Assembly (NCBI GenBank): GCA_002439555.1
Contig: DJOC01000059.1
Span: 16,400-36,742 of the forward strand
From: Caryophanales bacterium UBA6448
GTDB lineage: Bacteria > Bacillota_I > Bacilli_A > RF39 > UBA660
DNA: 20,343 bases
Reading direction: 5' to 3'
A model generated the notes under the pieces. The model was given only the letters and a program-made list of their open reading frames with translations, had not been told where the DNA came from and did no database searches. The number at the start of each line of letters is the position of its first letter. Position 1 is the first letter of the stretch. Shown one piece after another: positions 6,370-13,963 of the stretch. Both the position numbers and the translations under genes were made by a program.

Positions 6370-8157
6370 ATGAAAAATGTTTATGATGAAAATATATGTA
6401 GATTATTTAGAAGTGCTGAAGAAGAAAGACAAAGATTAGAGTCAGAATATGTAAGTACTGAACATTTACTTTTGGCAATTTTAAAATATGATAACAAAGT
6501 AAGTAAATATTTGAAAAGTTTAAATGTTACTTATGATACTTTTACAAACACCTTAAATAAATATATACCTCCAGAAAAAAGTTCAAGTAATGTTAATATT
6601 TATACACCACTTTTGAAAAAAATAATATCTCAAACGGAAAATCCAAGTGAAGAAAGTTTATTTTTTAATATTTTAAATGAAGGTGAAGGAGTAGCCATTA
6701 GAATACTTATGAATATGGATGTTGATGTTGATAACCTTTATAATTATTTTAAAAATGATAACTCTATTAGTAATTTAAAATGTCTTAAATATGGTGAAAT
6801 TTTAAATGAAACAGCTTCATTTAATGAAAAAGTTGTTGGTAGAGAAAAAGAAATCGATTTAATACTTGAAACTTTACTACGAAAGAAAAAATGTAATCCT
6901 CTTTTGATTGGGGATGCGGGAGTAGGCAAAAGCGCTATAGTCGAAGAAATTGCACGAAGAATAAAACTAAATAAAGTTCCCTTTAAGTTTAAAGACTTTA
7001 TAATTGTTTCACTTTCAATGTCATCCCTTATTGCAGGTACTAAATACCGTGGAGAATTTGAGGAAAGACTTAATAATATTTTAGATCAAATAAAAGGTAA
7101 TGATAACGTAATTTTATTTATTGATGAAATGCATACAATGGTTAATGCTGGTGCTGCTGAAGGAGCTATTAGTGCAGGTGATATTTTAAAACCAACTCTT
7201 GCAAGGGGAAATATTAAATGTATTGGTGCTACTACAAAAGAAGAATATGAAAAATATTTTGTTAAAGATAAGGCTTTAGCCAGAAGATTTGAAACAATAT
7301 TTATTAAAGAACCTACGGAAAATGAAACAATTGACATTTTAAAAAGTATAAAAGAGGAGTATACATCTTTTCATAAAGTAAATATTTCTGATGAAAATAT
7401 TGAATTGCTCGTTCATCTTGCTAATGTTTATTTTCCAAATAAGAAAAGCCCTGATAAAGCAATAGAACTTTTAGATAGCACTCTTTCATATGTAAAATAT
7501 AATTATTCAAATGGTATTATTAAAGAAAAAGAAATCAAATTAAAGGGTTTACAAACTAAAAAAATATATAATATAGAACTTGGTAATTTTAAAGAGGCTC
7601 TTATTAAAAGTAAAGAAGAAAAAACACTTTTAAAAGATTTAACTTTACTTAAAAGTGGTAAGAATGTAGTAGCCACTAAAGAAGATATATTAAATGTATT
7701 AGAACTTAAAAATAATATTATAGATACCTCTAAAAAAGTTAAAAGAATAAATAATTTAAAGAAAGATTATCATAAAAATATAATTAATAAAATAATTAAT
7801 AAACTTGAAAATAATAGGGTAAGTGTTTTAACTTTTGTAGGTGATTATAAAAATCTAATAAATGATTTAGCTATATCACTTAACTATGATATTTTAAAAG
7901 TAAATGCTAATATGGAAAAAATATTTGATAAACTAAAGTATAATCCAAGTACTATTTTTGTAGTAAATAATTTAGATAATTATAATTTCAATAATATTGT
8001 AAAAAAAGCGAAAGAAAATAATTTAGTGGAATATAATAATGAATATGTTTCCTTCAATAGTGCAATTGTTATTTATACTTTAAAAGAAAATAATATTGGA
8101 TTTATTAATAGTGCTAGTGATGATGTTATTTATTTAGATACTGCCACTTTACACTAA
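6370..8157 (+). CDS. ClpC-like Hsp100 ATPase with a degenerate second AAA+ domain
   Basis: 595 aa against about 810-860 for ClpC. A Clp N-domain (about 1-130) is followed by an intact D1 ATPase: Walker A GDAGVGKS (181-188), pore loop KYRG (225-228), Walker B VILFIDEMH (247-255), GATT sensor region and arginine fingers R305/R306. A shortened middle region follows. The last ~150 residues align in order with a D2 domain but are stripped: FVGDYKNLINDLA stands where the P-loop should be, IFVVNNLDN replaces the Walker B, and YVSFNSAIVIYTLKENNIGF matches the family's DFRNTVIIMTSNxG strand. No ClpP-binding loop is visible. It probably unfolds or remodels proteins through D1 only, or is a regulatory paralogue of a true ClpC elsewhere. 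No SD precedes the ATG, and a CATAAT box (6356-6361) suggests a leaderless mRNA. Confidence 0.85.
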   Translation: MKNVYDENICRLFRSAEEERQRLESEYVSTEHLLLAILKYDNKVSKYLKSLNVTYDTFTNTLNKYIPPEKSSSNVNIYTPLLKKIISQTENPSEESLFFNILNEGEGVAIRILMNMDVDVDNLYNYFKNDNSISNLKCLKYGEILNETASFNEKVVGREKEIDLILETLLRKKKCNPLLIGDAGVGKSAIVEEIARRIKLNKVPFKFKDFIIVSLSMSSLIAGTKYRGEFEERLNNILDQIKGNDNVILFIDEMHTMVNAGAAEGAISAGDILKPTLARGNIKCIGATTKEEYEKYFVKDKALARRFETIFIKEPTENETIDILKSIKEEYTSFHKVNISDENIELLVHLANVYFPNKKSPDKAIELLDSTLSYVKYNYSNGIIKEKEIKLKGLQTKKIYNIELGNFKEALIKSKEEKTLLKDLTLLKSGKNVVATKEDILNVLELKNNIIDTSKKVKRINNLKKDYHKNIINKIINKLENNRVSVLTFVGDYKNLINDLAISLNYDILKVNANMEKIFDKLKYNPSTIFVVNNLDNYNFNNIVKKAKENNLVEYNNEYVSFNSAIVIYTLKENNIGFINSASDDVIYLDTATLH

Positions 8158-8158
8158 T

Positions 8159-8187
8159 TTGACACAAAAGTAAAAATGTGCTATAAT
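8159..8187 (+). promoter_or_regulatory. Consensus promoter of the 97-aa gene
   Basis: TTGACA (8159-8164), exactly 17 bp, TATAAT (8182-8187), starting just after the stop of the ClpC-like gene. Confidence 0.88.
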
Positions 8188-8210
8188 AACCTTAGTTAAG
8201 GGGGACCACT

Positions 8211-8504
8211 ATGAATAATAAAGAATATCCATTACATATGGTTAAAATAATGGTTAAAGCCATTAAAACACTTAAACTTATGCAAAGTTATGTACTAGAA
8301 AATAGAATAAGTCAAATTAGTTTTATAGAATACTCTAGTTTATTAAAAATTATTTATAATGAACATTTTATTGATGATGAAGATATTTTATCATATGCAA
8401 ATAGTTTATTAAATGCAAATGTAATAGTTAAACAAGAGGAAAAATATAATCAAACTATGGAGGAACTTAATGATTTAGTTTCAAATATTAACTTAGGAAG
8501 ATGA
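8211..8504 (+). CDS. Unrecognised 97-aa protein
   Basis: A small soluble helical protein, starting MNNKEYPLHMVKIM, with no membrane segment and no motif I recognise. It has the cleanest expression signals in the window: a perfect consensus promoter, a strong AAGGGGG SD 8 nt before the ATG, and an intrinsic terminator that overlaps its stop codon. It is therefore a single-gene transcription unit that is probably strongly expressed. It sits between the ClpC-like gene and spmA. No function can be given. Confidence 0.75.
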   Translation: MNNKEYPLHMVKIMVKAIKTLKLMQSYVLENRISQISFIEYSSLLKIIYNEHFIDDEDILSYANSLLNANVIVKQEEKYNQTMEELNDLVSNINLGR

Positions 8505-8519
8505 TTTCTAAGTTTTTTT
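8490..8519 (+). terminator. Terminator of the 97-aa gene
   Basis: AACTTAG (8490-8496) pairs with CTAAGTT (8508-8514), followed by T7. The stem includes the last codons and the TGA stop lies in the loop. Confidence 0.85.
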
Positions 8520-8611
8520 AGGATTTAAAAGTAGTATATAAAATAAGATGATTAAATGAAATTCGATGTATTGCATGGTTGTATTTTTTTTGATTTGTCA
8601 TAAACTTTATT

Positions 8612-9190
8612 ATGATTTCAATATTATGGACATTTTTAATTGTTATAGGAATTTTATATAGTTTTTTAACTGGAAATATAAATGTTATTAACGAAAGCAT
8701 ATTAACTAATGCAGATAAAGCTTTAAAGTTGATATTAAGTTTATTTCCAACGATTGTTTTATGGTCAGGAATAATGAAAATTGCGGAAAATGCTGGAATG
8801 CTTTCAACGTTTGCTAAGTTTTTAAGGCCAATTTTATCTAAACTTTTTCCCTCAGTTCCAAAAGATAATCCTTCACTTGGTTATATTGCTTCGAATATTG
8901 CTGCGAATATGTTAGGACTTGGTAGTGCCGCAACACCTTTTGGACTTAAGGCAATGAGTGAGCTTCAGAAAATAAATAATAAAAAAGATACTGCCTCAAC
9001 GCCAATGATAACGTTTTTAGTATTAAATACCGCAGGAGTTACCATAATTCCAACAACAATAATAGCCATAAGACTTGCTTATAACAGTTTAAATCCTACG
9101 GAAATAATTGCTCCAGCATTAATATCAACATCTTGTTCTTGTTTGTCAGCGGTAATAATTGATTATTTTATAAGGAGAAAACGAAGATGA
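8612..9190 (+). CDS. spmA: Spore maturation protein A
   Basis: 192 aa, close to the 196 aa of Bacillus SpmA. A polytopic membrane protein of the nucleoside-recognition (Gate) family, with the SpmA signatures NMLGLGSAATPFGLKAM and LNTAGVTIIPTT. In Bacillus, SpmA and SpmB are needed for full dehydration of the spore core and hence heat resistance, acting in membranes of the developing spore. Its stop overlaps the start of spmB (ATGA). No SD precedes the ATG at 8612, and a TAAACT box just upstream suggests a leaderless or near-leaderless mRNA, though that promoter is weak. The order spmA-spmB-rluB matches Bacillus. Confidence 0.92.
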   Translation: MISILWTFLIVIGILYSFLTGNINVINESILTNADKALKLILSLFPTIVLWSGIMKIAENAGMLSTFAKFLRPILSKLFPSVPKDNPSLGYIASNIAANMLGLGSAATPFGLKAMSELQKINNKKDTASTPMITFLVLNTAGVTIIPTTIIAIRLAYNSLNPTEIIAPALISTSCSCLSAVIIDYFIRRKRR

Positions 9191-9696
9191 AACTTTTTTC
9201 TATTATAGTTATTCCTTTATTTATTTTGTTTGTAGTTTTCTATGGTTATATCAAAAAACTTGATGTATATTCCTTCTTTTTAGAGGGTGCTAAAGAGGGA
9301 ATTAAAATAGTTTATAATATTTTCCCTGCTGTGCTTGCAATGGTTTTTGCGGTTAATATTTTTTTAGATAGTAATATGCTTCCATTTTTACTAAAACCAG
9401 TAACATCTTTTTTTAATTTACCTCCAGAAATACTTCCAATGGCATTTTTAAGGCCAATATCCGGAACAGCCTCGATGAGTATAATGACTAAAATATTTGA
9501 AATATATGGACCTGATACTTATCCTGGAAGGCTTGCAAGTGTACTTCAAGGCTGCACTGATACCACAATTTATGTAATTGCCCTTTATTATAGTAGTGTG
9601 AAAATAACTAAAAGTAGATATACTGTAGTAGTGGGCCTTTTAGCGGATTTAGTCGGGCTTATTATGGCATTTATTTTAACTAGGATTTTCTTTTGA
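9187..9696 (+). CDS. spmB: Spore maturation protein B
   Basis: 169 aa, close to the 178 aa of Bacillus SpmB. A membrane protein with the Gate domain and the SpmB signature block ILPMAFLRPISGTASMSIM followed by a LQGCTDTTIYVIALYYSSV stretch. It works with SpmA in spore maturation. The start overlaps the spmA stop by four bases (ATGA), a typical coupling of two subunits made in fixed ratio. Its TGA stop lies just before the -10 box of rluB. Confidence 0.92.
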   Translation: MKLFSIIVIPLFILFVVFYGYIKKLDVYSFFLEGAKEGIKIVYNIFPAVLAMVFAVNIFLDSNMLPFLLKPVTSFFNLPPEILPMAFLRPISGTASMSIMTKIFEIYGPDTYPGRLASVLQGCTDTTIYVIALYYSSVKITKSRYTVVVGLLADLVGLIMAFILTRIFF

Positions 9697-9703
9697 TGTA
9701 TGA

Positions 9704-9709
9704 TATAAT
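9704..9709 (+). promoter_or_regulatory. Extended -10 box of rluB
   Basis: TATAAT preceded directly by TGA, located between the spmB stop and the GGTGG SD of rluB. No good -35 box is visible, as is usual for extended -10 promoters. Confidence 0.6.
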
Positions 9710-9727
9710 TTTTGTGGTGGAAAGTTT

Positions 9728-10435
9728 ATGGAAAAAATTCAAAAAGTTATAGCAAATAGAGGATATACCTCACGAAGAAAAGCAGAAGAGTTAATTATGC
9801 AAGGAAAAGTGTATGTTGATGGTAAAAAAGCCTCTATTGGAGATAGAATAGAGGAAAACGCAAATATTTCTATTGATGGTAAAGAAATCGTAGGTACAAA
9901 TAATAAAGTATATTTTCTATTAAATAAACCAAGAGGAGTAGTTTCTACAGTAAATGATGATAAAGGTAGAAAAACAGTTGTTGATTTTATTGATACAGAT
10001 GAAAGAATTTACCCAGTTGGTAGACTTGATTATGATACAACAGGACTTTTAATACTTACGAATGATGGTGAACTTGCAAATAAACTTACTCATCCTAAAA
10101 ATAAAATAGTTAAGATATATTTAGCAAAATGTGCTGGAATTATTACAAAAGAGCAAATTGACAAATTAAAAAAAGGTATTTATATTGATGATAGAAAAGT
10201 AGATATTATTGATTTTAAAGTAAAAAAAATAGATAAAGAAAAAAATGCAACATTTATTTCAATATCTATTATTGAGGGTAGAAACCATATAGTAAAAAGA
10301 TTATTTGAAAGTATTGGCCTTTTGGTCGACAAGCTTACTAGAACTCACTATGATTTTTTAGATTTAGGTAATTTAAAATCAGGCGAATATAGAATATTAT
10401 CAATTAAAGAAGTAAAAAAACTTTATCGAAATTAA
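9728..10435 (+). CDS. rluB: RsuA/RluB-family rRNA pseudouridine synthase
   Basis: 235 aa. An N-terminal S4 RNA-binding domain (about 2-60) precedes the pseudouridine synthase domain. The catalytic motif GRLDYDTTGLL places the active Asp at residue 101. LNKPRGVVST and EGRNHIVKRLFES are further family blocks. By homology and by its place after spmA-spmB it corresponds to Bacillus RluB (YpuL), which modifies 23S rRNA. RsuA and RluE/F relatives share the fold, so the exact target base is inferred. The gene has its own extended -10 promoter and a strong terminator. Confidence 0.9.
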   Translation: MEKIQKVIANRGYTSRRKAEELIMQGKVYVDGKKASIGDRIEENANISIDGKEIVGTNNKVYFLLNKPRGVVSTVNDDKGRKTVVDFIDTDERIYPVGRLDYDTTGLLILTNDGELANKLTHPKNKIVKIYLAKCAGIITKEQIDKLKKGIYIDDRKVDIIDFKVKKIDKEKNATFISISIIEGRNHIVKRLFESIGLLVDKLTRTHYDFLDLGNLKSGEYRILSIKEVKKLYRN

Positions 10436-10463
10436 AAAATAACCCACGGGTTATCTTTTTTTT
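10433..10463. terminator. Bidirectional terminator between rluB and the ferredoxin gene
   Basis: ATAACCC (10439-10445) pairs with GGGTTAT (10448-10454), flanked by A6 on the left and T8 on the right. It serves both convergent genes. Confidence 0.85.
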
Positions 10464-10713
10464 AGTTACATTCTTCGCAGTGGCAGTCATCACAATGACA
10501 ATCTTCACAAGAACATTTATTTTCTTCTTCAGTAATTTTGATTGCATTTACAGGACAAGAAGAAATAGCATTTTGTAAGTTTTCACTTTCAAGATTTTCT
10601 TGTGAAATGGCTTCAGAAAGACCATCTTCATTAAAGTCGAAATGCTCACTATCAATAGCTACACAAGCACCACAACCGATACATTTTTCATCATCAACAA
10701 TTATTTTTTTCAT
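10462..10713 (-). CDS. [4Fe-4S] ferredoxin with a Cys-rich C-terminal tail
   Basis: 83 aa. The core is a single-cluster ferredoxin: CIGCGAC (C11, C14, C17) and a distal CPVNAI (C53) supply four ligands for one [4Fe-4S] cluster. The second half-motif seen in two-cluster ferredoxins is absent. The protein is a soluble electron carrier; its partner is not identifiable here. Beyond the normal ferredoxin end, residues 67-82 form a pentapeptide-like repeat (CSCED, CHCDD, CHCEE, C) with seven Cys and two His in 16 residues, which looks like an extra metal-binding tail. The SD is AAAGGAGG, and an extended -10 (TGTTATAAT) lies a few bases before it. Confidence 0.9.
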   Translation of the reverse strand: MKKIIVDDEKCIGCGACVAIDSEHFDFNEDGLSEAISQENLESENLQNAISSCPVNAIKITEEENKCSCEDCHCDDCHCEECN

Positions 10714-10729
10714 TTATTCCTCCTTTTTC

Positions 10730-10735
10730 ATTATA
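10730..10735 (-). promoter_or_regulatory. Extended -10 box of the ferredoxin gene
   Basis: Minus strand TATAAT preceded by TGT, close to an AAAGGAGG SD. The 5' UTR would be very short. Confidence 0.6.
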
Positions 10736-10764
10736 ACATGTATTTGAAAAAATATGTAAAAAAT

Positions 10765-10792
10765 TTGACAAATATTAAAAATATGATAAAAT
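10765..10792 (+). promoter_or_regulatory. Promoter of the 149-aa gene
   Basis: TTGACA (10765-10770), a 16-bp spacer, TAAAAT (10787-10792) with an upstream TGA. An AAAAGGGG SD follows before the ATG at 10819. Confidence 0.75.
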
Positions 10793-10818
10793 AATACCTC
10801 GTCAAAAGGGGAAAAACT

Positions 10819-11268
10819 ATGAAAGTATATAGAATTGCAAATAGAATAGAAATAGATAATTTTTTAGAAAATAAATCATTTATGAGAATTGGTAGTACAT
10901 TTAATGAAATTTGTAGGAATAATTCTCATCATTATAAGAGAAATACTTTTTATATGCATTTTTTTGATAGTAAAGCTGATACGTTTTATTTTAATAGTCC
11001 ATTAAAAAGATTTTTATGTACTTATGATATTCCTGATGAGGTAACTCAAGGCCATTTAGGAATTGGAAAATATATTTCTAAATATGATTCAAGTAAAGAG
11101 GTTTATGTTTTAGAATATGCTATTCCAAGTAAATTTATTAAATTAGAATATTTAGAAAGTATTGAAGTTTTACCAGTTAATTATACATTTAAAGAATTTT
11201 TACAAAGTGGAGAATATAACAGTCAGATAATTTATAGTAAAGAAAACACAAATTTATTAAAAAGATAA
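10819..11268 (+). CDS. Unrecognised 149-aa protein
   Basis: A soluble alpha/beta protein. It begins MKVYRIANRIEIDNFL and contains an FYMHFFDS stretch, a GHLGIGKYIS loop and a VLEYAIPSKFI strand. The order (an initial YR strand, a central HFF strand, a Gly-rich turn, a late EYxIP strand) recalls compact ADP-ribosyltransferase-like or RES-type folds, but I cannot confirm this and give no function. It has its own promoter and a strong SD, and no terminator follows before the next gene. Confidence 0.65.
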   Translation: MKVYRIANRIEIDNFLENKSFMRIGSTFNEICRNNSHHYKRNTFYMHFFDSKADTFYFNSPLKRFLCTYDIPDEVTQGHLGIGKYISKYDSSKEVYVLEYAIPSKFIKLEYLESIEVLPVNYTFKEFLQSGEYNSQIIYSKENTNLLKR

Positions 11269-11299
11269 TAATTTACTTTAATAAGTTATAAAATTATGT

Positions 11300-11305
11300 T
11301 ATCAT
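11300..11305 (+). promoter_or_regulatory. Extended -10 box of the 266-aa gene
   Basis: TATCAT preceded by TGT, between the 149-aa gene and the AGAGGTG SD of the next gene. Confidence 0.45.
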
Positions 11306-11327
11306 TAAATAGTAGAGGTGTTTTAGT

Positions 11328-12128
11328 ATGGATGAATATGGACAAAAAATTCCGAGTAGAGCTTCGAGAAATCAAGAACTATACAAAGAAATTAGTAAAA
11401 CAGAACTTGATAATTATGAAGTTAGAAGTAATGAAGCCGTAATTGGAGATAACAAAGGTAGTATTGATGTAGAAAAAATTAAAAGTATATTAGATACTCA
11501 TTATAAAGATGCTCCGAAAAGAAGGAGTATTGCTATCGAAAATGAAGAAATTGTTAAGACTAAAGCAGAAGAAACTAAAGAATATGATATTAATGTAATT
11601 TTAGATAAAGCAAGAGAAGTAAAAGAGGATGATTACGAAAAAGAAAGAAATAAAAAACTTCGTAATACAGGTTTTGATATATTAAGTAGTTTAGATTTTA
11701 ATGAAGAAAAAGAGGAAAGCAGTCATAAAGTAAGTGATAAAACTGCTGAAGAACTTGCAAATTTAATTAATACAATTTCAATAAATGAAAAGGCTATTAA
11801 AAAAGCAAGTGAAGAAAGTGATCCACTTTCACTCTTTGAGGATTTAAAAGGTGGCGATAATACAGAGGTTATCGAAGGTATTCACGATGATATTGAAAAA
11901 ACTAAAGAAACAGTTTTCGAAGAAGTTAATAGTAATGAAGTAAAAGAAAATACAACTTCATTAGATAAATCATTTTTTACACAATCAACAAAATTTAAGA
12001 AAGAGGATTTTGATGACTTTGCTGATATCGAAGATAGTAAATCATCAGTATTTGTAAAAATAATTATAGTTTTATTAATCCTTGCTTTTGTAGCTGGAAT
12101 TGTTATTTTAGTAAAATCATTTTTATAA
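11328..12128 (+). CDS. Acidic tail-anchored protein of unknown function
   Basis: 266 aa. About 240 charged, mostly helical or disordered residues with several acidic stretches are followed by one hydrophobic segment (about 243-264) ending KSFL. This is the layout of a C-terminally anchored membrane protein with a cytoplasmic body. There is no N-terminal signal and no catalytic motif I recognise. The SD AGAGGTG supports the start at 11328. It is followed within 14 bases by yunB, so it may belong to the same sporulation/envelope group. The downstream 267-aa gene has the same one-tail architecture, but I see no sequence similarity between them. Confidence 0.7.
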   Translation: MDEYGQKIPSRASRNQELYKEISKTELDNYEVRSNEAVIGDNKGSIDVEKIKSILDTHYKDAPKRRSIAIENEEIVKTKAEETKEYDINVILDKAREVKEDDYEKERNKKLRNTGFDILSSLDFNEEKEESSHKVSDKTAEELANLINTISINEKAIKKASEESDPLSLFEDLKGGDNTEVIEGIHDDIEKTKETVFEEVNSNEVKENTTSLDKSFFTQSTKFKKEDFDDFADIEDSKSSVFVKIIIVLLILAFVAGIVILVKSFL

Positions 12129-12130
12129 CA

Positions 12131-12136
12131 TATAAT
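12131..12136 (+). promoter_or_regulatory. -10 box placing transcription start at the yunB ATG
   Basis: A perfect TATAAT ends 5 bases before the ATG at 12142. Start of transcription would fall on or next to the A of the ATG. The -35 region is weak (TTAGTA). There is no SD. Confidence 0.5.
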
Positions 12137-12141
12137 TTAAT

Positions 12142-12792
12142 ATGAAATTAAAAGAAAGACTTAAAAGAAAATATTATATTTTGATAACCTTTTTAATAAG
12201 TCTTTTTTTGTTTACCTTAATTTTTAGTTTATATAGTAAAAAACTAAATCCTAAACTAAATGATTATATTGATTTTTTAGTTAAAGATGAAATATATAAA
12301 AATATTATTAAAAGCAATAATTTTATAACCAATGAAGAAGTTAATGATATTTTATATATTGATAAAAATGATAGTAATGAAATTGTTTATTTAGATTATA
12401 ATATGGATAAAACTTATAAATTATTAAATAAATATATTGATAGCTTAAGAAGTGATAAACAAAAAAGTAAAATTTTAAAAGTACCATTTTTTATAATAAG
12501 CGATAATATTATTATTTCTTCGTTAGGGCCTAAAGTGAAATTTAAATATGAAATAATGAATAATATAAAAGGTAAAATTAAAACGAAAGTAACAGATTTT
12601 GGTGTAAATAATGCTCTTGTTGAAATGTTTTTTGAACTTGAAATAGGCTATTTAGTGATTATTCCTATGAATAAAAAAGAAAGTGTTTTAAAAACAGAAA
12701 TCTTAATTTCTTCGAAAGTTATTAATGGAAAAGTACCAACTTTTTATGGAAAAAATATCTTTAAAGAAAGTAGTGTTGGTACTTCCAATTAA
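12142..12792 (+). CDS. yunB: Sporulation protein YunB
   Basis: 216 aa with one N-terminal membrane segment (about 12-32) and an outward-facing domain. The second half matches the YunB family: SSLGPKVKFKYEIMNN, a DFGVNNALVEMFFELEI block, a VIIPM strand and the C-terminal VINGKVPTFYG. YunB is a SigE-controlled mother-cell protein in Bacillus needed for normal spore formation; its biochemical role is unknown. The SD is absent and a TATAAT sits just before the ATG, so a leaderless message is likely. Flanking genes encode tail-anchored unknowns, then YutD. Confidence 0.85.
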   Translation: MKLKERLKRKYYILITFLISLFLFTLIFSLYSKKLNPKLNDYIDFLVKDEIYKNIIKSNNFITNEEVNDILYIDKNDSNEIVYLDYNMDKTYKLLNKYIDSLRSDKQKSKILKVPFFIISDNIIISSLGPKVKFKYEIMNNIKGKIKTKVTDFGVNNALVEMFFELEIGYLVIIPMNKKESVLKTEILISSKVINGKVPTFYGKNIFKESSVGTSN

Positions 12793-12805
12793 AAAAAAAC
12801 TATGC

Positions 12806-12811
12806 TATACT
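12806..12811 (+). promoter_or_regulatory. Extended -10 box of the 267-aa gene
   Basis: TATACT preceded by TGC, 17 bases upstream of the ATG at 12829. It lies over an alternative upstream ATG at 12802, which argues that 12802 is not the real start. Confidence 0.55.
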
Positions 12812-12828
12812 TAATAATAGGTGAGAGT

Positions 12829-13629
12829 ATGAAAAATAGTGTGTTTATTAGTGAAGCATTTACTAGTGTAATTAATGATTATTTAAAAGGTAAGTCACAT
12901 CCTGAGGGTGTAACATATAACTCTTTTTTAGTTGTCGTAATAAGGCTTCTTACACTAATTTATGATGAACTAGATATATTGAATCCTTTTTATTTAAATA
13001 ATGAACAGGCTTTAAATGATAATTTAGAAAAATATGGCTATTCATATAATAATATTTGTGCTTTTAAACGAGGCTTTAATCATTTTTATGAAAAAGAAAA
13101 TTCTGAAGACTTCATTAATTTACAAAAAATGCTTATAGATATGTTTGCTCTTAAGAAAAAAAGCATGGATTTAAAAGAAAGTGAGATAGAAAGTTTTAAA
13201 AATTTACTATATACTCAAAAATCACCCAATTCATTAATAACCTCTTATAACTTTTTAATGGCTAAAGATGTAAATGAAATAGAAAATTATTTTGAAAAAA
13301 TAGTTAAAGAAAATGTTTATAAAAAGAAAGAAAGAGAAAAGAAAAAATTAAATATTGATGCATATGAAATTTTAAAATATTCTTTAGAGGATATTAATAA
13401 AATGGATGCTGACCAGCTTGATGAAGTAAACAAAAAGGTATATAATTATTTTGATATTAATGAAAATGCAATTAATAAGGATTATTTACTTGATAAGGCA
13501 GTATTCGATTTTAATAATCCAAAGCCATCACTTTCAACTGGGAATGGTTATGTAGATATTTTATTAATACTTTCTATAGTGGTAACACTAGGACTAGTAA
13601 TATTTTTACTAACAATATTTGTTTTTTAG
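12829..13629 (+). CDS. Tail-anchored helical protein of unknown function
   Basis: 266 residues from the chosen ATG at 12829, which has a GGTGAG SD. The frame also has an ATG at 12802, but it has no SD and lies within the promoter. The body is soluble and largely alpha-helical, with a Lys/Glu-rich stretch, followed by one strong C-terminal membrane segment (about 243-266). I do not recognise the family. It is separated from the yutD gene by only 8 bases, with the SD AGGGGG overlapping its stop, so the two are cotranscribed. Confidence 0.7.
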   Translation: MKNSVFISEAFTSVINDYLKGKSHPEGVTYNSFLVVVIRLLTLIYDELDILNPFYLNNEQALNDNLEKYGYSYNNICAFKRGFNHFYEKENSEDFINLQKMLIDMFALKKKSMDLKESEIESFKNLLYTQKSPNSLITSYNFLMAKDVNEIENYFEKIVKENVYKKKEREKKKLNIDAYEILKYSLEDINKMDADQLDEVNKKVYNYFDINENAINKDYLLDKAVFDFNNPKPSLSTGNGYVDILLILSIVVTLGLVIFLLTIFVF

Positions 13630-13637
13630 GGGGATAA

Positions 13638-13922
13638 ATGAAAATAACAATTAATGGTAAAACATACGAAGTAATAAAAAATGAAAAAGATGGGGTAGAA
13701 GAAGAGGTTTTAAAAGAGGCAATTACTGAATATTTTGAAAATTTTGATTATATAGTAGGTGATTGGGCTTATGGAAAACTTCGTTTAAAAGGTTTTAATG
13801 ATAAAAAAAATAAAAATTTTAAACCAATTAATGATATCAAAAATGTAGATACATATATTGAAAAATATTGTGCATATGGTTGTAGATATTTTATTTTAAA
13901 AGTTATTGAAAAAGATAAGTGA
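13638..13922 (+). CDS. yutD: YutD family protein (DUF1027)
   Basis: 94 aa. The centre, YIVGDWAYGKLRLKGF, and the end, EKYCAYGCRYFILKV, match the YutD/DUF1027 family of Firmicutes, a short cytoplasmic protein of unknown biochemical role. The AGGGGG SD lies in the previous gene's stop region. In Bacillus yutD lies in the same chromosomal neighbourhood as yunB, yutH and yutI, and relatives of all of these appear here. Confidence 0.85.
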   Translation: MKITINGKTYEVIKNEKDGVEEEVLKEAITEYFENFDYIVGDWAYGKLRLKGFNDKKNKNFKPINDIKNVDTYIEKYCAYGCRYFILKVIEKDK

Positions 13923-13928
13923 TTTTGT

Positions 13929-13934
13929 TATAAT
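13929..13934 (+). promoter_or_regulatory. Extended -10 box of the Pro-rich protein gene
   Basis: TATAAT preceded by TGT just after the yutD stop. A GAAGGG SD follows before the ATG at 13964. Confidence 0.55.
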
Positions 13935-13963
13935 TTAATTATCATATGAAGGGATTGATATAG

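Noticed and set aside
6744..7337. Two minus-strand ORFs (6744-6929, 7086-7337) within the ClpC-like gene
   Set aside because: They are antisense shadows of the conserved D1 ATPase coding sequence.
8518..8700. 60-aa minus-strand ORF over the spmA start
   Set aside because: It overlaps a terminator and the conserved spmA start and has no recognisable product.
10538..10747. 69-aa plus-strand ORF over the ferredoxin gene
   Set aside because: It is an antisense shadow; the Cys motifs, SD and promoter support the minus-strand ferredoxin.
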